NCBI GenBank assembly: GCA_020430865.1
Contig: JAGQIY010001032.1
Coordinates: 1-10,074 of the forward strand
Source of the DNA: Myxococcales bacterium
GTDB taxonomy: Bacteria; Myxococcota; Polyangia; Polyangiales; Polyangiaceae
Length of the DNA stretch: 10,074 bases
Reading direction: 5' to 3'
The notes beneath the pieces were generated by a model that searched no databases, was not told where the DNA came from, and saw only the letters and a list, made by a program, of their open reading frames with translations. The position numbers were made by a program, and so were the translations under genes. Below, in pieces: positions 1-5,696 of the stretch. Positions within the stretch are counted from its first letter, which is position 1; every line of letters starts with the position of its first letter.

Positions 1-2
1 AA

Positions 3-107
3 TACTGGACCGATATCCAAGGAACTGGAACCATCGCGATCTATCAACCGCTGGAGCCGCGGGCCGTCGAGCTCTCTCTCTATGCGGTCGACCCGGAAAA
101 CCTGTGA
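3..107 (+). CDS. tssK: TssK, T6SS baseplate adaptor, C-terminal fragment
   Basis: Frame 3 is open from the window edge to a TGA at 105-107 and gives 34 residues ending in LSLYAVDPENL. The pattern 'aromatic-W, then I-A-I-Y-x-P, then a beta strand ending in (L/W)-Y/W-A-V' resembles the extreme C-terminus of TssK/ImpJ/VasE proteins, where the last strand of the membrane-complex-binding domain ends in a similar 'LxLWAV' motif. TssK links the cytoplasmic baseplate to the TssL/TssM membrane complex. The position directly upstream of tssL and tssM fits, because tssK-tssL-tssM is a very common T6SS gene order. The call depends on a short fragment plus context; the other two forward frames run on without a family match. 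Confidence 0.72.
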   Translation, partial: YWTDIQGTGTIAIYQPLEPRAVELSLYAVDPENL

Positions 108-260
108 TCGCCGGATCTTCGTGCGGCAATCGCCCCTCACACCACGGTGTCTCGGGTGGGTTTTTCGGGGGTGAGGCGCAGCCTTGAGTCGCGGCGCCAG
201 CTGTGGAGTCGTTGGTTTGGAGCTTTCTGAGATGTGGCTGTCTAGCGCAGAGGTGATGTC
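108..260 (+). other. tssK-tssL intergenic spacer with secondary structure
   Basis: This 153-base spacer has no supported gene. It contains nested inverted repeats: ACACC-AC-GGTGT at 139-150, and CCTCAC at 135-140 pairing with GTGAGG at 171-176. A run of five T lies at 161-165 inside the outer pair. The arrangement does not form a clean stem followed directly by a T-run, so I do not call it an intrinsic terminator. It could attenuate transcription or shape the mRNA between tssK and tssL. No convincing sigma-70 or sigma-54 promoter was recognised. Confidence 0.4.
251..257 (+). promoter_or_regulatory. Shine-Dalgarno site of tssL
   Basis: AGGTGAT (AGAGGTGAT from 249) is a strong complement to the 3' end of 16S rRNA and ends three bases before the GTG at 261. 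An in-frame TAG at 243-245 closes the reading frame upstream, so GTG 261 is the only plausible start for the full protein. Confidence 0.75.
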
Positions 261-935
261 GTGATCGAACAGATGTACTGGGCCTGTTCCGATGCGCTCA
301 CGTTGGCGACCCAGCTCGGGACCGCGCGGGATCTGCCGCCGCCCGACGTGTTGAGCCAGCGCATCTCCGGCGTCTTCGATCAAATGGCCGAGCGCGCCCG
401 CGCCTCCCGCATCCCCGACGACGACGTGATGGAGGCGAAGTACGCGCTCTGCGCGTTCATCGATGAACAGATCCTGCGCTCGGAGTGGCCAGGCCGGCAG
501 CAGTGGATGAGCCGCCCCTTGCAGCTCATCTATTTCAACGAGAATACCGCGGGTGAAGGCTTTTTTTCGCGTCTCGAGCAACTCGAGGCGCAGCCGCAGC
601 GCGCGCACGTGCTGCAGATCTACTACCTGTGTCTGTGCCTTGGATTCCAGGGCCAGTACGCCGTGCGTGGTGGCGAGGGCGTCGGTGCCATCGTCGAACG
701 CGTGGGTGCTCGACTCGCCCGCAACCTGCCTCGCAGCGATCAGCTCAGCCCCCATGGCGAGCTCGCGGGGGGCATGCGGTCTGCCGTAAGACGAGAGGCT
801 CCAATCGTGGCGGCCAGCATCGCGCTGATCGGAATCGCCGTGCTCGTCTTCGTGGTTTTGCGCGTGGTTGTGAGCTCGAGCGCGGATAGCGCAGCAAAGA
901 ACATGCAGAACTTTGCCCAGACCGGCGCAAAGTAA
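261..935 (+). CDS. tssL: TssL (DotU/IcmH family), T6SS inner-membrane complex protein
   Basis: The 224-residue protein is a short TssL. Residues about 1-160 form the cytoplasmic DotU-type helical domain, with the family hallmark ALCAFIDEQIL (acidic pair D68-E69) followed by SEWPG. One hydrophobic segment at about 182-204 (IVAASIALIGIAVLVFVVL) anchors it by its C-terminus, leaving a tail of about 20 residues in the periplasm. There is no OmpA-like peptidoglycan-binding extension, so another protein would have to supply cell-wall anchoring if it is needed. TssL binds TssM and, on the cytoplasmic side, the TssK/TssE baseplate. The start is GTG with a good Shine-Dalgarno site. The TAA stop at 933-935 lies 21 bases before tssM, so the two are surely co-transcribed. 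Confidence 0.95.
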   Translation: MIEQMYWACSDALTLATQLGTARDLPPPDVLSQRISGVFDQMAERARASRIPDDDVMEAKYALCAFIDEQILRSEWPGRQQWMSRPLQLIYFNENTAGEGFFSRLEQLEAQPQRAHVLQIYYLCLCLGFQGQYAVRGGEGVGAIVERVGARLARNLPRSDQLSPHGELAGGMRSAVRREAPIVAASIALIGIAVLVFVVLRVVVSSSADSAAKNMQNFAQTGAK

Positions 936-939
936 TGAA

Positions 940-958
940 ATAGCGTCTGAGACGCTAT
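940..958 (+). promoter_or_regulatory. 19-base palindrome over the tssM start codon
   Basis: ATAGCGTCTGAGACGCTAT is a perfect inverted repeat around the central G at 949. As RNA it folds into an 8-base-pair stem (940-947 with 951-958) closed by a UGA triloop. The first two bases of the tssM ATG (957-958) lie in the 3' arm. No Shine-Dalgarno sequence is visible in the spacer. The element could be a hairpin that hides the tssM start unless ribosomes arrive from tssL, or a dyad operator for a DNA-binding protein. The structure is read directly; either role is inference. Confidence 0.55.
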
Positions 959-3900
959 GTGGCTTTGGATCTTCGCTATTCTGCTACTCGCCCTCATCTG
1001 GGTCGGTGGGTGGCTTCTAAGGAGTTTGGGCGTACCCATTCCGTTGTCGGCGCAGATCGGCTTGACCGCCGGCGTCGTCACGACGGTGTTGGGGATTCTG
1101 GCGTATCGTCGCTGGCGAGCCGGAGCCGCCGCGCGTGCGCTCGAGCGCGAGATCATGAAGCAGACGGAGCAGCAAGCTGCGATGTCTGCGCCGGATCGTC
1201 GCGCCGAGATCATCGAACTCAAGGCTCAGGTCGAGCGCGGTATCCAGGCCCTGAAGCAGAGCAAGCTGGGGGATCGCGGCAAGAACGCGCTCTACACCTT
1301 GCCCTGGTTCATGATCGTCGGCCCGCCCGGTGCTGGTAAGACCACCGCCATCCGGCACTCCGGCCTGAACTTCCCGCTGCTGGATGCGACGGGCGGCGCC
1401 GTGAAGGGCGTCGGCGGCACGCGCAACTGCGACTGGTGGTTCACCAACGAAGCCATCCTGCTCGACACGGCGGGTCGCTACGCCACTCAGGACGACGACC
1501 AGCCCGAGTGGTTCTCCTTCCTCGACCTGCTGCGGAAGTTCCGCTCCAAGCGCCCCATCAACGGTGTCATCCTGGCGGTCAGCGCCAGCGACATCCTGGA
1601 GCAGACCGAGGAGCAAACGACGCAGATGGCGCGCACGCTGCGTGCCCGTATCGACGAGCTCCAGAACCGCCTCGACATGGTGGTGCCCGTCTACGTGATG
1701 TTCACCAAGGTCGACCTGGTGGCTGGCTTCGTCGAGTTCTTCAACGACCTGAAGAAGAGCGATCGTGATCGCGTCTTCGGTGCGACGTTCCCCATGGACA
1801 TGGCGACGGAGCGCAAGGCCGAGGATCTGTTCGAGGAGGAGTTCGCGCTCATCATCTCCCAGATCCACTCGCGCGCCGTGAAGCGCGTCGCGCGTGAGAA
1901 GAAGGAGATGCGGGACCGGGTGATCCAGTTCCCGCTCGAGTTCCAGGCGCTGCGGACCAGCCTCACGGACTTCCTCCAGGCGCTGTTCGAGGACAACACG
2001 CGAGACGACAAGCCGATCTTCCGTGGCTTCTACTTCTCCAGCGGTACCCAGGAGGGCAACCCCGTGGACCGCGTGCTCGGCGGCCTGGCGCGAGCCTTCG
2101 GCCTCGCGCCGCGCATGGACACCGACGCCCAGCTCGAGCCCAAGTCCTACTTCGTCACGGACCTCTTCCGGCGCGTGGTGTTCCCGGACCAAGACGTTGC
2201 CGCGCGGACACGGAGGGAGATGCGGCGGCAGTGGCTGTATCGCTTCGCGCTCGGCGCGACCGCGCTCTTCGCTGCGCTGATGCTGCTCGTGCCCAGTTCG
2301 TGCACGTACAAGCGCAACCAGGACCTGGTGCGCAATGTCGAGGCGACCGCAGCGGGCGCCGCCAAGGTGGACTGGGCGGGGAAGGAGTCAGTGGGTGACA
2401 AGGCGTCTGACCTCACGACGATCCGCGCCTTGCTCAAGCAGCTCGACTACTGGCGCGCCAATGACCCCCCATCGGGCATGCGCTTCGGCATGTATGTTGG
2501 CAACGATCTCTACGAGCCCCTGCGCGGCGTGTACACGACCGCCATCGAGCGCGGGCTCAAGGAGCCGACCAAGAAGGATCTGGAGACCAAGCTCTCGGCC
2601 TTCGGTGCGGTCTCGACCAAGAACGGCAAGGAGTACAACGAGCGCTACGATCTGTTGAAGCTCTACCTGATGCTGACCTGGCCGGAGAAGCTGGATCCCG
2701 AGTGGGCCGCGCGTCCCCTGGCCAACGCCTGGGCGAAGGCGCTGAGATCACCCGATCCCGTCGGCGACGCGGAGCACCTGGTGCCTCACACTCGCTACTA
2801 CCTGGACTTGATGAAGCGCGGCGAGGTGAAGCCCTGGGATCGCAACGATCCTGCGGTGACTCGCGCTCGCAGCGCGTTGCTCCGCGCGCCCCGCCTCGAT
2901 CGCATGTACGAGGCGCTGGTTCGTGAAGCGAACGCCGACATCAAGGCGATCAAGCACAGCGACATCTTCTACGGATCGGTCTCGCCGTTCATCACCTACA
3001 AGCAAGACCTGCAGGTCCAAGGCGCCTACACCCGAGACGGCTGGGGCCGCGTGCGCGAACTCCTGGGCAGCCAGAAGTCCCAGCTGAGCGCCGAGCGCTG
3101 GGTGCTCGGAGAGGAAGAAGCCCGTCAGGAAGAAGACGTCGAGAAGCAGATCGTCAAGCTGAAGAACCTGTACTTCGAGCGCTACAAGATCGCCTGGCGC
3201 GACTTCATCCTCGACGTGGAGGTCCACGAACCCGAGAACGCGGAGACGTCGCTGGCAGAGCTGACCGCGCTCAGTGAGCCCGAGTGGCCCTACAAGCGTC
3301 TGATCACGACGTTGCACGAGAACGTCACCCTGGACATTTCCGAAGGGGAGCTGGCTGGCCTCGCGGAGAGCGCGCTGCAGCACGCCAAGCGCGAACTGCA
3401 GCGGAAGCTGCAGCTCCAGCAAGACGCACCGGAGAAGAAGGTGCGCCCGATGTCACCAGTGGAGATCGCGTTCAAGCCGCTCACCGACTTCGCGGTGCCC
3501 AAGGAGGGGAAGGACCCAGAGAAGGAAGCGGACTCCACGGGCCTTGCCGAGTATCAGGGCACCATCTCCAAGCTGGTGGGCGTGTTGACCGATCTGCGGG
3601 ATGCGGACGCCGCTCCCGACCCCACCGCTGTGATGGGCGAGTTCCAGGGTGCCTTTCGCGGCACGAGCGGGCTGCTGATGACCCAGAGCGGTTTCACTCG
3701 CCCGATGCTGTCGCCGCTGCTGATGCGTCCGATAACCTTCGCCTGGGCGGGAGTGGTGAACGACGCGGGTGGCGCTGCGACCGGTCTCTGGGAGACGAAC
3801 GTCTGGAGTGTGTGGCGCGATACCCTCGCCAACCGCTATCCGTTCAAGAAGACTCAGCGCGACGCCTCGCTGGCGGATTTCACCGAGTTCTTCAAGCCCA

Positions 3901-4511
3901 ACAGCGGGTTGCTGTGGACTTTCTATACGGAAAATTTAAAGGGCACGTTGAAGCGCAACGGGGACGCCTTCACGCCGACTCGACGCTTCAACAGCAGCGT
4001 CGGCTACAAGCCGGACTTCCTCTCCACCTGCCTCACTCGAGGGGCGGAGATCAGCTCCGCGGTGTTTCCGAGCGGCGGGGAGGAACCCAAGATCAAGTTC
4101 GAGGTCAACCTCCACTCCGTCAGTCCGGACGTCAGCGAGGTCTCGATCGAGATCGATGGTGTGTCCCACGTCTACAAGAACCACCCCGAGCAGTGGCTTG
4201 CGGCCGAGTGGCCCAACACCAAGGCGGAGACTCCGGGCGCCCGCGTGCGGATTCGGGGCTACAACGGCCTCGACGAGGAGATCAATCGGCCCGGTGACTT
4301 CGGCATCTACCGCTTGATCGACGCTGCACAGAGCGTGGAGTCGGGCACTGCCGGCGGCAGCCCTCAAGGCGTCCCCACCGTCGTCGTCACGTGGTACCTG
4401 CGATCGCGCGACGCTCACATCAAGCTCGACTTCAAGCCGTCGAAGCGTGACCGCGGGCTATCCCCGGCGCTCTTCCTTGGCTACGATTGCCCTCGCGTTA
4501 TCGCGCAATAG
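957..4511 (+). CDS. tssM: TssM (IcmF family), T6SS inner-membrane complex NTPase-like protein
   Basis: This 1184-residue protein has the usual TssM length and plan. Two N-terminal membrane segments (about 2-22 and 29-50) precede a cytoplasmic GTPase-like domain, then a third membrane segment (about 428-448) leads into a long periplasmic region. The nucleotide-binding motifs are intact: Walker A GPPGAGKTT (122-130), DTAGRY (170-175) and TKVD (250-253). The periplasmic part contains the IcmF-related helical region and a C-terminal beta-rich domain (about 1000-1150, with FEVNLHSVSPDVSEVSIEIDG-like strands) that in known systems contacts the lipoprotein TssJ. ATG 957 is the first start after an in-frame TGA at 948-950, and later starts would remove the membrane segments. 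The start lacks a Shine-Dalgarno site and lies in a palindrome, so translation is probably coupled to tssL. Confidence 0.96.
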   Translation: MWLWIFAILLLALIWVGGWLLRSLGVPIPLSAQIGLTAGVVTTVLGILAYRRWRAGAAARALEREIMKQTEQQAAMSAPDRRAEIIELKAQVERGIQALKQSKLGDRGKNALYTLPWFMIVGPPGAGKTTAIRHSGLNFPLLDATGGAVKGVGGTRNCDWWFTNEAILLDTAGRYATQDDDQPEWFSFLDLLRKFRSKRPINGVILAVSASDILEQTEEQTTQMARTLRARIDELQNRLDMVVPVYVMFTKVDLVAGFVEFFNDLKKSDRDRVFGATFPMDMATERKAEDLFEEEFALIISQIHSRAVKRVAREKKEMRDRVIQFPLEFQALRTSLTDFLQALFEDNTRDDKPIFRGFYFSSGTQEGNPVDRVLGGLARAFGLAPRMDTDAQLEPKSYFVTDLFRRVVFPDQDVAARTRREMRRQWLYRFALGATALFAALMLLVPSSCTYKRNQDLVRNVEATAAGAAKVDWAGKESVGDKASDLTTIRALLKQLDYWRANDPPSGMRFGMYVGNDLYEPLRGVYTTAIERGLKEPTKKDLETKLSAFGAVSTKNGKEYNERYDLLKLYLMLTWPEKLDPEWAARPLANAWAKALRSPDPVGDAEHLVPHTRYYLDLMKRGEVKPWDRNDPAVTRARSALLRAPRLDRMYEALVREANADIKAIKHSDIFYGSVSPFITYKQDLQVQGAYTRDGWGRVRELLGSQKSQLSAERWVLGEEEARQEEDVEKQIVKLKNLYFERYKIAWRDFILDVEVHEPENAETSLAELTALSEPEWPYKRLITTLHENVTLDISEGELAGLAESALQHAKRELQRKLQLQQDAPEKKVRPMSPVEIAFKPLTDFAVPKEGKDPEKEADSTGLAEYQGTISKLVGVLTDLRDADAAPDPTAVMGEFQGAFRGTSGLLMTQSGFTRPMLSPLLMRPITFAWAGVVNDAGGAATGLWETNVWSVWRDTLANRYPFKKTQRDASLADFTEFFKPNSGLLWTFYTENLKGTLKRNGDAFTPTRRFNSSVGYKPDFLSTCLTRGAEISSAVFPSGGEEPKIKFEVNLHSVSPDVSEVSIEIDGVSHVYKNHPEQWLAAEWPNTKAETPGARVRIRGYNGLDEEINRPGDFGIYRLIDAAQSVESGTAGGSPQGVPTVVVTWYLRSRDAHIKLDFKPSKRDRGLSPALFLGYDCPRVIAQ

Positions 4512-4560
4512 CACTCGCCCGCTTGGCCATAGTGGTTCGCGCGGGCATCGACCCGAAGAC

Positions 4561-4566
4561 GAGGAA
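4561..4566 (+). promoter_or_regulatory. Shine-Dalgarno site that sets the tagF start
   Basis: GAGGAA lies three bases before the GTG at 4570. It favours this start over the in-frame ATG at 4447, which would sit inside tssM and add 41 residues of non-family, low-quality sequence. Confidence 0.7.
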
Positions 4567-4569
4567 AGC

Positions 4570-5520
4570 GTGATCGTCGGCTACTTCGGCAAGCTCCCCA
4601 AGGCAGGAGACTTCTTGCGCGGCGGCGTGGCGGGGGAGCCGGCGAGCGGGTTCGAGCGCTGGATCGAGCAGGGAATGGTCTATGGCTCGACGCGCCGCAG
4701 CGACTGGCAACAAGCGTTCGACGGCGGTGCGCTACACGGCTTCATCTATCGGGCGCCTCCGAGCATCGGCGCGGTTTCCGTGCTCGTTGGCGTGATCCGC
4801 CCGAGTCGCGACACGGTCGGTAGGCGGTTCCCGCTGGTGGTGTTTTCGCAGGTTCCCGAGCCGGTGCTCGCGGGAGCTCCCCACATCGCACCGCTGATGC
4901 TCGGCGACTTCTTCGAGCTGGCGAGTGAGATCCTCCTCGACGCACACGGTATGTCTACGGATGACTTCCGAGCGGCGGTGTCGGGCATACCCGCGCCACG
5001 CATCGACCAGCTCACCAGCTACGTCGCGGAGTACGACGAGTGGGTTTCAGCGACCCCGCTCGCGACGCCGCTGAGCGTCACCTACGGCGAGCCTGAAGGC
5101 GCAGCCGCTCCTCACGCGATCGACACGCTGATCCAGTGCGTCGCTCCGTTCATCGGACAAGAACCGATGAGCACGCCGTTGTCGGCGCGGCTGCCTCTGG
5201 GGGCAGGTGGCGTTGCTTCGGCGGCGTTCTGGATCGACGTGGCGCGACGAGTGGCTCGCTGGCGGCGCACGGTGCCAAGTGCGTTTTGGTCCGCGAGTGA
5301 AGAGGACGGAACACTGCTGCTGCAGCTAGGTGCGACGCCTCACTCGTCCCTCGCCGAGCTCTGGGCACCCGATCCCGACAGCGATCACGTGTGCGACCTC
5401 ACGCGCGCGCCCCGCATCAGCCGCGAGTCCATTTTGGGGCGCCTTCCGCCTGCTGTCGGACACGCGCTGAGCGCGCCAGAGCACCCCGTCGGGTATTTCC
5501 TGCAGTCGCTGAGCGGCTGA
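4570..5520 (+). CDS. tagF: TagF (ImpM family), T6SS post-translational regulator
   Basis: Starting at GTG 4570 the protein is 316 residues. Its N-terminus VIVGYFGKLPKAGDFLR carries the family signature G-(Y/W)-F-G-K-L-P-x-x-G-D-F at residues 4-15. The usual downstream features follow: a conserved FERWIEQGM, then R-RFPLVVFSQV. The last 100 residues hold the pattern VPSAFWSASEEDGTLLLQLG, like the 'PS-(L/A)-(F/W)-W' strand in longer TagF proteins. TagF is known in Pseudomonas and Agrobacterium to repress T6SS assembly, independently of or together with the PpkA/PppA phosphorylation switch. Here it is a stand-alone protein, not fused to a PppA phosphatase. It lies 58 bases after tssM, probably in the same transcript. 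Targets in this host are unknown. Confidence 0.92.
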   Translation: MIVGYFGKLPKAGDFLRGGVAGEPASGFERWIEQGMVYGSTRRSDWQQAFDGGALHGFIYRAPPSIGAVSVLVGVIRPSRDTVGRRFPLVVFSQVPEPVLAGAPHIAPLMLGDFFELASEILLDAHGMSTDDFRAAVSGIPAPRIDQLTSYVAEYDEWVSATPLATPLSVTYGEPEGAAAPHAIDTLIQCVAPFIGQEPMSTPLSARLPLGAGGVASAAFWIDVARRVARWRRTVPSAFWSASEEDGTLLLQLGATPHSSLAELWAPDPDSDHVCDLTRAPRISRESILGRLPPAVGHALSAPEHPVGYFLQSLSG

Positions 5521-5549
5521 GCGCTCGCCCGTTATGGAAGTGACCCGCC

Positions 5550-5571
5550 GCGGCAACACGCTGCGGCAACA
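5550..5571 (+). repeat. 9-base direct repeat upstream of tssA
   Basis: GCGGCAACA occurs at 5550-5558 and again at 5563-5571, separated by four bases (CGCT). It lies about 125-150 bases before tssA, in non-coding DNA. It may be a binding site for a regulator or simple chance. Confidence 0.4.
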
Positions 5572-5678
5572 TCCAGGCTCGTGGCGACCGCGAGGACCAG
5601 GCTATTGGCGGGCGCTCTCTGGCCAGTGCCGAGCCCGAATCGAAAACCGTTTGTGGGCTAGAATTTCGCCAGGTGCAC

Positions 5679-5695
5679 GGGTAGCGTCTGAACCC
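5679..5695 (+). promoter_or_regulatory. Small hairpin and shared 10-mer just before tssA
   Basis: GGGT at 5679-5682 can pair with ACCC at 5692-5695, leaving a nine-base loop. The loop and first stem contain TAGCGTCTGA (5682-5691), the same 10-mer that precedes tssM at 941-950. The tssA ATG follows at 5697. No Shine-Dalgarno sequence is visible in this stretch. The four-pair stem is weak on its own. Confidence 0.35.
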
Positions 5696-5696
5696 A

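Larger units (their letters stand above)
5521..5696 (+). other. tagF-tssA intergenic region with possible internal promoter elements
   Basis: This 176-base gap is the largest between genes on the + strand and has no supported gene. It holds a 9-base direct repeat GCGGCAACA at 5550-5558 and 5563-5571 (13-base period, a plausible regulator half-site pair). A -10-like TAGAAT lies at 5659-5664 without a recognisable -35 box at normal spacing. A GG-N10-GC arrangement starting at TGGCC (about 5620) recalls sigma-54 spacing, but its bases match the consensus poorly. A second promoter for tssA-tssB-tssC would make sense because the sheath is needed in large amounts, but the sequence only hints at it. 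Confidence 0.3.

Noticed and set aside
256..264. Two-codon frame ATG TCG TGA overlapping the tssL GTG
   Set aside because: Its ATG is only a few bases from the Shine-Dalgarno core, too close for good initiation; probably accidental.
1017..2192. 391-residue open frame on the minus strand opposite tssM
   Set aside because: Same mirror effect; the composition is biased (His, Arg, Val, Glu) and the + strand encodes the intact TssM GTPase-like domain here.
2283..2313. Lipobox-like Cys (LLVPSSC) after the third TssM membrane segment
   Set aside because: It is internal, about 450 residues from the N-terminus, so it cannot be a signal peptidase II site in the intact protein.
4447..4569. Upstream ATG start for tagF, adding 41 residues
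   Set aside because: It lies inside the end of tssM, the extra residues look like out-of-frame translation, and GTG 4570 has a GAGGAA site and begins right at the family signature.
5620..5636. Sigma-54-like GG-N10-GC spacing upstream of tssA
   Set aside because: Only the invariant dinucleotides match; the rest of the -24/-12 consensus (TGGCAC...TTGC) is poor, so it is not called as a promoter.
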